Shown here one piece after another: positions 7,901 to 14,573 of a stretch of 15,721 nucleotides of DNA. The number at the start of each line of letters is the position of its first letter. The stretch's first letter is position 1. The DNA lies in NCBI GenBank assembly GCA_023394255.1, contig JAEXAZ010000106.1, forward strand, positions 1-15,721, read 5' to 3'. The DNA comes from Bacillota bacterium. Its GTDB lineage: Bacteria; Bacillota; Clostridia; Oscillospirales; Ruminococcaceae. The translations under genes were made by a program, and so were the position numbers. The notes under the pieces are model-generated. The model ran no database searches and was not told the origin of the DNA. It worked only from the letters and a program-made list of their open reading frames with translations.

Positions 7901-9392
7901 CATTGAGGTTCCTTATGAAGTGCAGAAGGTGAAGTTTACCCCGACCGCAGCCTATGATTACGTCAGTAAAATCATGATCAATAACCGCAAAGTGAACAAT
8001 GGGGAAACCTCTTCCCTGTTTACGCTGAATTCGGACACCACGACAAACACGGAGTTTACCATTACGGTCACTCCGGAGGATGCCGAGGCGACGCAGAAAG
8101 TCTATACGGTGATCTTTAAGCGGCTGCCGCCCAATTCGGATGCACGGCTGATTAAGCTGGAAGCCGGAAACGCGACTGATTTTCAACCGGTATTTATGCC
8201 CAGTAAGACCTCCTATACCGCAAAGGTGGCGGCCGGCGCGGAAGGCGTAACGATTACGGCAACCGCGAACGATCCCAACGCGAAAATTAAGATTGACGGC
8301 AAGCCGGTGGAAAGCGGGAAAGCTTCCGAACTGATCCGTATCCTCGAAGAAACACAGAAGGTATCCATCGTTGTAACTGCCCAGGACGGTAAGACGCAGA
8401 TGACCTATACGATCACGTTTACCAATGAGAACTACATTCAGAAAAACGGCAATGCGGATCTGAAGCGTCTTGAAGTGCAGTATGGTGAGATGCGTCCGGA
8501 AAAATTCAGGCCGTCTGTGACCGACTATGAAGTTTCGGTGGATGAAGAGACCTATTCCGTGGAACTGCTCCCCAAGACGGATGATAAATACGCAACGATG
8601 AAAGTTTATTCCGGCACTAAGGAGATTGGCGACTACGACGGGAATTACGCCTCTGCAATCGAGGACGGAGAAAATGAATTTACGATTGAGGTAACCTCCT
8701 CCGACGGTACCAAAAAGAAAGACTATGTCGTCACGGTATACCGCGATGATGAAGACAAGATGGGTACGCTGACGCCGATTACGACGGACGATATTGACTT
8801 TGAAATGGAAGACGACCTGATTTTGGTCGATATCTCCAAATATTCCAGGGTAGGCAGGGACGTATTCGAAAAGCTCAAGGAATATCCGGAAAAGACAATC
8901 ATTTTCCAGGGAAATGATTACTCGCTGCAGTTTAACAGCAAAGACCTGGATGAAGTGATTCCGCATGTGGATTATTTTGACTTTGGCATGAGCTTTGACT
9001 CGCCGCTTCAGGATGAAATCATGGATGAAATTGATTCCCACGGCGATAACGAAAAGGCACGGGTTGTTTTGATCTACTTTAAATATCACGGCGACCTGCC
9101 TGCTCCGGCGACTCTGACCATGAATCTGGGCAGACGGTACAGCGATGAGAAGATGTACTGGTATTATTACAATGAGGACTACGAGCGCATGGATTACTAT
9201 GGCTCCTTTACGACAAATTCGCGGGGCGCGTTTTCAGTGACGCTGGACCATATGTCGACCTACGCGGCATCCGACCGGAAGCTATCCGGCGCGGAAAACA
9301 GGACGCAGGGCCAGACCGACGTCAACCTCTCCTCGAAGTCGCAGCAGGACAAGATTAATCCGAACACAGGCGGGAGGCGGTGCGGCTTATGA
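4941..9392 (+). CDS. Large secreted cadherin-like-repeat protein with C-terminal NPNTG sortase motif
   Basis: The 1483-aa product starts with a signal peptide: basic MRKKRF, a hydrophobic core, and a probable cleavage near VKA-A at about 30-31. Residues about 32-578 are a beta-rich region I do not recognise. From about 581 there are six tandem cadherin-like beta-sandwich repeats (Pfam 'Cadherin-like', PF12733 type). The first five begin with a (P/S)PxxxxxLxxL-like motif at about 581, 701, 816, 955 and 1063; the sixth begins near 1171. Each has a Y-x-V pair mid-repeat and most end in YTLNI/YTVIF-type strands. The repeat at 816-955 is longer and holds a Gly-rich loop. Residues about 1270-1462 form a separate C-terminal domain with several aromatic residues, then a polar linker and NPNTG at 1473-1477. 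NPxTG is a class B sortase-type motif, and the next gene is a class B sortase. The usual hydrophobic segment after the motif is absent: only GRRCGL follows. GGAAGTG 7 nt upstream supports the start. Likely a surface or secreted adhesin-like protein; its ligand is unknown. Confidence 0.8.
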   Translation: MRKKRFSAFCLACLMLLNSGAGFFDTVVKAADIKITLSYIDSDVGSDTISTIVQGRSAKIKVSRPSTAIESAGGLSIVRTDASMPEDEVKQYISIGDENNTQTKVVTVSETMPNDGEATFSIRGNYYAQLNSGIEYETAAGGSNTFYNYELSQPLDVYEYSEATLTCSDSETSLNAAKFTFSIGSGGSKNAFSEFDGAQAVAQTRAKNSKDLKVILSKSGKQITVTLHPQQVYNEKDDPLDPDKVTGTNNYVRAGTTFKLTLAAPESNSLILKVLTPQRATENIASEIQRQTGEPQVIDGVTVQPPYLRLATGDAINYISQPFQLQNSITQYGAPFYLTWTWTPNSGLDADKDVVQPNNSNPNGWQTVTLNQNYDDVSGTLTADIKYQGPSDSAPVKLTDAKLNVTIHGTGAPASLIRTKQWLSETQPDGSNQMVEKQFTGDDTEMPKTFYMDVYDGHLDGIAPPTNPFKYQLTLKMGKGNAASQYAIVELVSGDSKAVSMQTNVDGKLANYAFGQQITNPKKDSPTVEGTADLIFTALPTGAETQRLTLKVTFYVKGSKAVVPALVQPEQFSVIINDSSPSDDATLKSLTLKGKLQDTLFFAWKEIDYGFTSDKTIYDVSLTNDYESITLNPTRNDPNADKNIQIKVTTASGTPEYQSVTSGSTSAEIPLAENVPVKVEVTVTAENLIAKTYTLNIMRMPPSADSTLKSLTLYDESGKELFNGIKKNVFEYDVEIPFKVQKARVAYVPNHEKATAEFLPELVDNGLFTKVEWLDIATETKKSASGREMTLTVTMTPENKTESDQSIYTLNITRTPPSDVNTLSELTVMDSNNKTLPYTPAFHSNMDEEDYYELKIPYSTGKIRVQAKPADSGATMILKGKGIGGLLGGDEQTLGANTPSKPFEVSPYDESIPDDYFDLVLEVWPESVPVGSVTEDSPEYQNKVLKYPIHVYRDPPSKDATLKSLVIADQDGKEIIYDFDPEVTKYTIEVPYEVQKVKFTPTAAYDYVSKIMINNRKVNNGETSSLFTLNSDTTTNTEFTITVTPEDAEATQKVYTVIFKRLPPNSDARLIKLEAGNATDFQPVFMPSKTSYTAKVAAGAEGVTITATANDPNAKIKIDGKPVESGKASELIRILEETQKVSIVVTAQDGKTQMTYTITFTNENYIQKNGNADLKRLEVQYGEMRPEKFRPSVTDYEVSVDEETYSVELLPKTDDKYATMKVYSGTKEIGDYDGNYASAIEDGENEFTIEVTSSDGTKKKDYVVTVYRDDEDKMGTLTPITTDDIDFEMEDDLILVDISKYSRVGRDVFEKLKEYPEKTIIFQGNDYSLQFNSKDLDEVIPHVDYFDFGMSFDSPLQDEIMDEIDSHGDNEKARVVLIYFKYHGDLPAPATLTMNLGRRYSDEKMYWYYYNEDYERMDYYGSFTTNSRGAFSVTLDHMSTYAASDRKLSGAENRTQGQTDVNLSSKSQQDKINPNTGGRRCGL

Positions 9393-10294
9393 AGAAATTG
9401 ATTGCGGCCGTGCTGGTTCTTGCCGCGGCGGCGGGTGGTTTCCTGTATTACGCGCTGCACAATACTTTACTGAAAACCCCGGGGGAGGCGTCCCAGGTGA
9501 ATGCACAGCCTGAAAGTTCGCAGTCGGACGCCGCTCAGCCGGGAGGCCAGACGAGTTCGAATCAGATGCAGGATCAGCAGGGCCAGAGTGAAAAAGCGAA
9601 GCCGTCCGTGGGAGTCATGAAGCCGCTCAAGACTCCCGCGGATGTGCTGGACGCAATCGGATATGAGATCACTCAAAACTCGGATACGGTCGGATGGCTG
9701 TATATTCCGGACACCACGATCAATAACAGTGTGGTGCAGTCACACAACAACACGGTTTACCTGCGCCAGACAGAACGGAAACAGCCGGATATTTACGGCT
9801 GCTATTATGCGGACTATACCTGCAATTTCGGACCAAGGGAAAAACTTTCTGCCAATACAGTCGTTTACGGGCACAGCGATTTAAAAGATAACCCGGACGG
9901 GCTGCGCTTTTCCCAGCTGTTTAAATTTACGGATGCGGACTTCGCGAAAAAGCATCCGGTCATCTATTTTTCCACGCCGGAAGAGTATATGGAGTGGCAG
10001 ATTTTTGCGGTTTATTATACTGACACAGGCCTTGATTACATCAGCACTGATTTGGACGGCCCTTCGCGCGCGGCGCTCGCGCAGCAGGCAAAAGACCGCT
10101 CCATCTACCAATACGATGTCGCGGTCGGGGAATCCGATCAGTTTCTTACCCTCTCCACCTGCAGCATCAAGTATGGCGCCCAGGAAAAAGACCAGCGTTT
10201 TGTCATTATGGCAAAGCTGCTTCCGGCCGGCGAGATACCGAAAACAGTTTCTCTGACTGTCAATCAAAACCCGGTTCAGCCAAAATTTGGATGA
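9389..10294 (+). CDS. Class B sortase
   Basis: Sortases cleave between Thr and Gly of the sorting motif and transfer the protein to peptidoglycan or a pilin. The 301-aa product has a basic start (MKK), one N-terminal membrane segment at about 4-23, a Ser/Gln/Pro-rich linker at about 28-75, and a catalytic domain from about 85 on. Catalytic residues are visible: His162 in VYGHS, Cys258 in TLSTCS, and Arg270 in QRFVI. The TLSTC box and the long helix before it (SRAALAQQAKDRSIY) fit class B. The ATG at 9389 overlaps the TGA of the upstream gene as ATGA, implying translational coupling. GGGAGG at 9372-9377 is 11 nt upstream, whereas the in-frame GTG at 9380 is too close to it. The obvious substrate is the NPNTG protein upstream; Staphylococcus SrtB uses NPQTN and Clostridioides SrtB uses (S/P)PxTG, so NPNTG is compatible. 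Confidence 0.92.
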   Translation: MKKLIAAVLVLAAAAGGFLYYALHNTLLKTPGEASQVNAQPESSQSDAAQPGGQTSSNQMQDQQGQSEKAKPSVGVMKPLKTPADVLDAIGYEITQNSDTVGWLYIPDTTINNSVVQSHNNTVYLRQTERKQPDIYGCYYADYTCNFGPREKLSANTVVYGHSDLKDNPDGLRFSQLFKFTDADFAKKHPVIYFSTPEEYMEWQIFAVYYTDTGLDYISTDLDGPSRAALAQQAKDRSIYQYDVAVGESDQFLTLSTCSIKYGAQEKDQRFVIMAKLLPAGEIPKTVSLTVNQNPVQPKFG

Positions 10295-10300
10295 ACCGGG
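10270..10300 (+). other. Stem-loop over the sortase stop codon, without U-tract
   Basis: A 9-bp perfect stem pairs 10270-10278 with 10292-10300. Beyond a single mismatch, the stem continues for about four more pairs. The right arm includes the TGA stop (10292-10294). It is followed by CATCAGACTA, so there is no U-tract and read-through into flgB is expected. It may stabilise the upstream mRNA or attenuate downstream expression. Confidence 0.5.
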
Positions 10301-10340
10301 CATCAGACTATCTATACAAAAATAAACGGGAGGAATCACA

Positions 10341-10703
10341 ATGCTTTTTGACGGATTGGAATTTAAAGCGATGCAGAGCAGCCTTGACGCCCTTTGGCTG
10401 AAGCAGAAGGTGATCTCAAACAATTTGGCTAATATTGAAACACCGGGATTCAAGGCGAGCAAGGTGTCTTTTGAGGATGCGCTGGAAAATGCCCGCAGGG
10501 AAAAGGGGTCCGAGGATTACAGTTTTCAGGCAACAGTCACAAAAGACGAGACAACATCTTCCCGCCCGGACGGAAATAACGTCGTGACGGATAAGGAACA
10601 GCTGGAACTTTACAACACGTACCTGCAGTCGGTCTATCTCTATCAGAAAATAAGCGGCCAGATGACAGATATGCAGTACGTGCTCGGGCAGGCTTTTAAA
10701 TAG
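10341..10703 (+). CDS. flgB: Flagellar proximal rod protein FlgB
   Basis: FlgB is one of the first rod subunits assembled on the FliE/MS-ring base and is exported through the flagellar type III system without a signal peptide. The 120-aa product carries the rod/hook N-terminal signature, SNNLANIETPGFKAS at about 31-45, and the C-terminal helix LYNTYLQSVYLYQKISGQ with a final VLGQAFK. Length fits the family (about 110-140). GGGAGGA lies 8 nt before the ATG. No convincing promoter is seen in the 46 bp after the sortase gene, so flgB may depend on the upstream transcript or on a promoter inside the sortase gene. Confidence 0.95.
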   Translation: MLFDGLEFKAMQSSLDALWLKQKVISNNLANIETPGFKASKVSFEDALENARREKGSEDYSFQATVTKDETTSSRPDGNNVVTDKEQLELYNTYLQSVYLYQKISGQMTDMQYVLGQAFK

Positions 10704-10765
10704 TCTGTGCCCATAATGCACGGTGAAGTGAAAAAATAAATCATTGTAAAATGGAGGAAAACAGG

Positions 10766-11200
10766 ATGTCATTTTTAAATTCATTGAACATTGCGGGCTC
10801 TGCGCTGACTGCGGAACGCTTCCGCACTGACATTATTCTTCAGAATATTGCGAATGCACAAACCACCAGAACGGCGGAAGGCGAGCCATACCGGAGAAAG
10901 CAGGTCGTTTTTGAAGAACGTGCGGCTGATTTTGGCCAGGCGCTGAAGGATGAAGAAAAGAAGCTGACGCAGGGGGGCGTGCGGGCTACACAGGTAGTGG
11001 AAAGCCAGCAGGATTTTGTCCCTGTTTATGACCCGTCGCATCCGGATGCGGACGAAAACGGGTATGTCATGTACCCAAATGTGAATACATCGGAAGAAAT
11101 GGTTGATCTAATGGCTGCCAGCAGGGCGTATGACGCGAACCTGACGGCGCTGAATGTTGTAAAGGCTATGGCAATGAAAGCGCTGGAAATTGGAAAATAA
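10766..11200 (+). CDS. flgC: Flagellar proximal rod protein FlgC
   Basis: FlgC is the rod subunit that follows FlgB. The 144-aa product has the N-terminal rod helix (FLNSLNIAGSALTAERFRTD), the LQNIANAQTT box, EPYRRKQVVFEE, the YDPSHPDADENGYVMYPN loop that is diagnostic of FlgC, and the C-terminal MVDLMAASRAYDANLTALN helix. The ATG at 10766 is preferred over the in-frame ATG at 10751, because GGAGG at 10753-10757 lies 8 nt upstream of 10766 and within the would-be first codons of the longer form. A 62-bp gap separates it from flgB, with only a weak small hairpin in it. A long AT-rich region follows. Confidence 0.96.
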   Translation: MSFLNSLNIAGSALTAERFRTDIILQNIANAQTTRTAEGEPYRRKQVVFEERAADFGQALKDEEKKLTQGGVRATQVVESQQDFVPVYDPSHPDADENGYVMYPNVNTSEEMVDLMAASRAYDANLTALNVVKAMAMKALEIGK

Positions 11201-11319
11201 TTTTTATAAACATGCAAACAATGAAAAAATGTTTTGTTAATGGCAACAAATTTAGTTCAATTTAACAAGACGGGAGATTTTAAATTTCAAATATTTATCA
11301 GGATATTTCTTTAGCATGA

Positions 11320-11348
11320 TTGACAACCAATAAAATTATAGTTATAAT
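11320..11348 (+). promoter_or_regulatory. Consensus sigma-A promoter for the fliE-fliI operon
   Basis: TTGACA (11320-11325) and TATAAT (11343-11348) are separated by exactly 17 bp: a 12/12 match to the sigma-A consensus at optimal spacing. The predicted start is near 11355, leaving about 285 nt before the fliE ATG. It should drive fliE, fliF, fliG, fliH and fliI independently of flgB and flgC. Confidence 0.85.
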
Positions 11349-11528
11349 GTTATTGGAATAAATGGTAATCTTTTGTTGATAATCAGTAAATCATTTACTA
11401 TTTAAGCAAATTTTGGTCCCTTTTGTTGAAATTTTATTACACAATATTTTCTGTAAGCTGGTTGTATTCAATTCATATGATATCAGTGGTTTTTTATTCG
11501 GATGTGTTTTTCATAAAGAGGCATTTTG

Positions 11529-11585
11529 ATGTGGATGGAAAGTCAGAGTGCTTATTTTTTTAAAAACATGAATGTCGAATTCTAG
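11529..11585 (+). CDS. Possible 18-codon leader ORF upstream of fliE
   Basis: ATG at 11529 opens MWMESQSAYFFKNMNVEF and ends with TAG at 11583-11585. AAAGAGG at 11515-11521 lies 7 nt upstream, a good ribosome binding site. Its stop falls at the left arm of the stem-loop 11577-11613, so translation could open that structure. The peptide matches nothing I recognise. It lies inside the predicted fliE leader, 54 nt ahead of the fliE start. An ORF this short can occur by chance. Confidence 0.25.
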   Translation: MWMESQSAYFFKNMNVEF

Positions 11586-11613
11586 AGTATTTTGCTGAAA
11601 TAAGTGAGAATTC
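11577..11613 (+). promoter_or_regulatory. Imperfect stem-loop just upstream of the fliE ribosome binding site
   Basis: GAATTCT (11577-11583) pairs with AGAATTC (11607-11613), and an inner TATTT/AAATA pairing can extend it. The fliE ribosome binding site (GAGGGGAG, 11622-11629) starts 9 nt after the stem. Position suggests possible translational control or mRNA stabilisation. The thermodynamics were not computed. Confidence 0.3.
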
Positions 11614-11639
11614 ATTCTTTTGAGGGGAGAAACGATCCT

Positions 11640-11945
11640 ATGTTTATCGTACCAATCGGCCAGATGAGCCCCCTATCCGAACTGCAAAACGAGTCTTTTG
11701 CAGCACAGCAGGCCACGGATTCCAAAGTTCCCTTTTCCGATGTGCTGCAGGACGCAGTAAAAACGATGCAGGAAACGCAGGAAGTCTCCAAACAAGATGC
11801 TTATGACCTTGCGATGGGGCGTTCTGATGATTTGCATTCTGTTATGATCCATTCCGCTCAGGCAAGTACGGCTCTGAAGATGACAGTAGAGCTGACTTCG
11901 AGAGTGGTAAATGCTTATAAGGAAATCATGCAGACCCAAATCTAA
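11640..11945 (+). CDS. fliE: Flagellar hook-basal body protein FliE
   Basis: FliE links the MS ring to the proximal rod and is needed early for export-gate function. The 101-aa product shows the family pattern: FSDVLQDAVKTMQETQ, then DAYDLAMGRSDDLHSVMIHSAQASTALKM, and the terminal helix TVELTSRVVNAYKEIMQTQI. Length fits the family (about 100-110). The ATG at 11640 is preferred over the upstream in-frame GTG at 11604, because GAGGGGAG at 11622-11629 is 10 nt before this ATG and the family alignment begins here. fliF follows 37 nt downstream. Confidence 0.94.
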   Translation: MFIVPIGQMSPLSELQNESFAAQQATDSKVPFSDVLQDAVKTMQETQEVSKQDAYDLAMGRSDDLHSVMIHSAQASTALKMTVELTSRVVNAYKEIMQTQI

Positions 11946-11982
11946 GCACGACCCAATCAAAATAAGGTAAAGCTGGTATAGA

Positions 11983-13560
11983 ATGAAAGATCAACTGATG
12001 AAAGCGTGGGGCAGCCTCAAAGCCTTTTGGAATAAGCTGACCCCTAAAGTGAAGAAAATATCACTCATATCTGCAGGACTGATTTTTGCCGCGGCGATTG
12101 CTGTTACCGCCTTGCTACATTCTGTGGGGGATAAGTATCGGCTGCTTTACCCTGAAAATCTTTCCGGAACAGAGACCTCTCAGGTTTATGCTGCTTTGCA
12201 GGACATGAACGCCAATCCACAAATCAATGCGCAGGGACAGATTATGGTGCCCAGGGAACAATGGGGGGAGTTGATTGTGGCTCTTTCCGGAAAGGGCTAT
12301 CCAAAATCTGCGCCTGTGTATGATATTTTTTTAGACAATACCGGATTTACGAAGACTGATTTTGAAAAACGGCAGATTCTGCAGTTCCAATTGCAGAACA
12401 GAATTCAGGATACGCTTGTGCAGATTGACGGGGTCAAATCAGCCACTGTGACGATTACTATGCCCGAAAATACAGAATATGTTGTCTGGGATAAATCGAA
12501 AGAGGAAGGCTCGGCCAGCGTCATGATTACGATGGAATCGGGATATGAGCTTTCTCCAGAAATGGTGTCGGCTATCCGGAACCATGTTGCCGCAAGCGTA
12601 TCTTCTTTAATGAAGCCGGAAAATGTCAAAGTAATTGACGCCGCGACAGGCGTGGAAATGACGCCGGAAAATGGAAAGGCCGGGACAAACGGGGTCGACT
12701 TCGAGCGTCTGGAATTTGAAAAGCAGATGCAGAAGGATATCGAGGACAACGTTAGGCGCCTGCTTGCTCCTATTTATGGCGCGGACGGCGTAACCGCCGT
12801 GGCAAAAGTGAAGCTCGATTATGATAAGATGCTGACCGAGCAGAAAGAGCTGGTCCCCCAGGATGACGGCAACGGGGTCAAAACGCATCTGGACGAAAAT
12901 TATTCCCTGAACGGGAATGTGCCCGCCGCCGGGATTGTCGGTGAGGAAAACAATACGGATACGCCGGAATATCTGAACCAGACGGGCGATCAGGAAAATC
13001 AGGCTACGGATTACAGCCGCAGCGTCGATTGGGAAACCAGCTACATCAAAACGCAGATCGAAAAAGGGCAGGCAATTCTAAAGGAAGCGTCTGTTGCCGT
13101 TGTGGTAAAGGATTCCCAGTTTGATCAGGAACGGCATGATAATCTGGTCGATCTGATTTCCAAAAGCGTCGCGATTGAACCCAACTCCATTTCTGTTAAG
13201 AATCTGGACTTCACCGGAGTCGACGCGGAACCGGCCAGCACCGAGCCTGAAAAATTGGATACGCCTGTGCTGATTGCAATTGCCGGAGCGGGGGTAAGCC
13301 TGCTGATTCTGATCATTGTGCTGATTGTTATGGCTATGCGCCGCAGGGCGAAGAAAGCGCTTGAACAGGAAGAACAGGAATCCGATAACAAGATTCGCAA
13401 TCTGGAAGAGGAAATTGCGCAGCATAAAAAGCAATTACTGGAAAACGCTCAGGTTAATTCCAAAGAAAACGCGATTACAAATGAAATTCGCGCATTTGCG
13501 AATGAAAATCCCGAAATTACTGCATCGCTCATTAGGTCTATGCTGAAGGAGGATGAGTAA
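11983..13560 (+). CDS. fliF: Flagellar MS-ring protein FliF
   Basis: FliF forms the MS ring in the cytoplasmic membrane, the base for rod, export gate and FliG rotor. The 525-aa product has a first membrane segment at about 27-46 and the YscJ/FliF ring-building domain with GYPKSAPVYDIF and QLQNRIQDTLVQIDGVKSA. A second ring domain follows at about 225-420, interrupted by the usual variable charged segment with NYSLNG. The second membrane segment is at about 428-450 and is followed by RRRAKK. The C-terminal tail, NEIRAFANENPEITASLIRSML, is the FliG-binding region. Length matches the family (about 520-560). The ribosome binding site is weak: AAGGTAA lies 13 nt before the ATG. fliG starts 2 nt after the stop. 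Confidence 0.97.
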   Translation: MKDQLMKAWGSLKAFWNKLTPKVKKISLISAGLIFAAAIAVTALLHSVGDKYRLLYPENLSGTETSQVYAALQDMNANPQINAQGQIMVPREQWGELIVALSGKGYPKSAPVYDIFLDNTGFTKTDFEKRQILQFQLQNRIQDTLVQIDGVKSATVTITMPENTEYVVWDKSKEEGSASVMITMESGYELSPEMVSAIRNHVAASVSSLMKPENVKVIDAATGVEMTPENGKAGTNGVDFERLEFEKQMQKDIEDNVRRLLAPIYGADGVTAVAKVKLDYDKMLTEQKELVPQDDGNGVKTHLDENYSLNGNVPAAGIVGEENNTDTPEYLNQTGDQENQATDYSRSVDWETSYIKTQIEKGQAILKEASVAVVVKDSQFDQERHDNLVDLISKSVAIEPNSISVKNLDFTGVDAEPASTEPEKLDTPVLIAIAGAGVSLLILIIVLIVMAMRRRAKKALEQEEQESDNKIRNLEEEIAQHKKQLLENAQVNSKENAITNEIRAFANENPEITASLIRSMLKEDE

Positions 13561-13562
13561 CG

Positions 13563-14573
13563 ATGGCTGTGAGGCAGAAAATGACGGCCGGGGAGAGAGC
13601 CGCTGCAATCGTCATTGCTTTGGGTGCGGAGAATGCTTCAAAAGTCTATAAGCACCTGCGGGATGAGGAAGTGGAACAGATTTCCCTGGAAGTTGCCAAG
13701 CTTGACAACCTTTCAGCGGAAGATATGAAGGAAATCGTTGACGATTTCTACGGCCTGTGCGTCACGCAGAAGGTTATCACCGAAGGCGGCGTCGCGTATG
13801 CCAAAGACGTCCTGGAAAAAGCGTTCGGGCCGCAGCAGGCGCTTTCCCTCATGGAACGTGTGACCAAATCTTTGCGTACCAAGGCGTTTGACTTTATGCG
13901 CAAGGCGGATTATAAAAACCTTCTGATGATGCTTCAAAACGAGCATCCGCAGACCATTGCGCTGGTTTTGTCCTATGCGCGTTCCGACCAGGCTTCGCAG
14001 GTAATCGAGGAACTGCCCAAGGACCTTCAGATTGATGTTATTGAGCGCATCGCGAATTTGGACAGGGCTTCTCCGGAAATTATCAATATTGTGGAGAAAA
14101 CACTGGAAAGGAAATTCTCGTCTATTATCTCGGTCGACCTCATGGAGCTTGGCGGCGTAAATTATGTAGCCGATATCATGAACCATGTGGACAGAGGGAC
14201 CGAAAAGTATATCTTCGACGAACTCAACAGCAGCGATCCCTCTCTGTCCGAGGAAATCAGAAAGCTCATGTTCGTGTTCGAGGATATTGTCTATCTGGAC
14301 AGCCTTGCTATCCAGCGCTTTATCCGCGAGGTGGATTCCAAAGACCTTGCCGTTGCGCTTAAGGTGGCGAATGAAAGCGTTTCCGAAGTTATCTTTCAGA
14401 ATATGTCCCAGAGAATGCGCGAGACCATACAGAGCGACATGCAGTATCTGCATAATGTCCGCATGCGTGATGTGGAAGAGGCGCAGCAGCGTATCGTTGG
14501 CGCTATCCGCCATTTGGAAGAGCAAGGAGAGATTGTGATCTCGAAGGGCGGAAAGGATGAGATCATTGCCTAG
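13563..14573 (+). CDS. fliG: Flagellar motor switch protein FliG
   Basis: FliG sits on the MS ring and transmits torque from the stator. The 336-aa product, family length, has the N-domain (GERAAAIVIALGAENASKVYKHL), the middle armadillo domain with the EHPQTIALVLSYA motif (conserved EHPQ) near 121-124, and the C-domain with MFVFEDIVYLDSLAIQRFIREVDSKDLA. The torque helix reads SQRMRETIQSDMQY, followed by VRMRDVEEAQQRIV. Against the charged residues of Escherichia FliG (Arg281, Asp288, Asp289), the Arg and the second Asp are kept and the Asp288 site is Ser. AAGGAGG, 10 nt upstream inside the end of fliF, supports the start. The gene overlaps fliH by 17 nt. Confidence 0.97.
   Translation: MAVRQKMTAGERAAAIVIALGAENASKVYKHLRDEEVEQISLEVAKLDNLSAEDMKEIVDDFYGLCVTQKVITEGGVAYAKDVLEKAFGPQQALSLMERVTKSLRTKAFDFMRKADYKNLLMMLQNEHPQTIALVLSYARSDQASQVIEELPKDLQIDVIERIANLDRASPEIINIVEKTLERKFSSIISVDLMELGGVNYVADIMNHVDRGTEKYIFDELNSSDPSLSEEIRKLMFVFEDIVYLDSLAIQRFIREVDSKDLAVALKVANESVSEVIFQNMSQRMRETIQSDMQYLHNVRMRDVEEAQQRIVGAIRHLEEQGEIVISKGGKDEIIA

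Larger units (their letters stand above)
11201..11639 (+). other. 439-bp AT-rich region between flgC and fliE: promoter plus long leader
   Basis: The region is much richer in A and T than its neighbours and holds no substantial ORF on either strand. It contains a perfect sigma-A promoter (11320-11348), an untranslated leader of about 285 nt, a 6-bp hairpin at 11385-11399, an 18-codon ORF with a ribosome binding site (11529-11585), and a stem-loop at 11577-11613. No terminator with a U-tract is evident after flgC. I looked for the conserved boxes of the c-di-GMP-I riboswitch known upstream of some clostridial flagellar operons and did not find them. Confidence 0.6.

Noticed and set aside
7470..9089. 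539-codon open frame on the minus strand, antisense to the adhesin gene
   Set aside because: It lies wholly under a gene with clear domains and signal peptide, its composition is low-complexity His/Arg/Phe/Ile-rich as expected of a shadow frame, and it has no recognisable family.
11221..11265. 14-codon ORF starting MKKCFVNGN after flgC
   Set aside because: No ribosome binding site precedes it, it lies upstream of the fliE promoter, and it is short enough to be chance.
11349..11639. c-di-GMP-I riboswitch in the fliE leader
   Set aside because: The conserved internal boxes of that riboswitch class are not present, although it is known upstream of some clostridial flagellar operons.
11604..11639. 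Upstream GTG start for fliE
   Set aside because: The added 12 residues include the ribosome binding site region of the ATG at 11640 and have no counterpart in the family.
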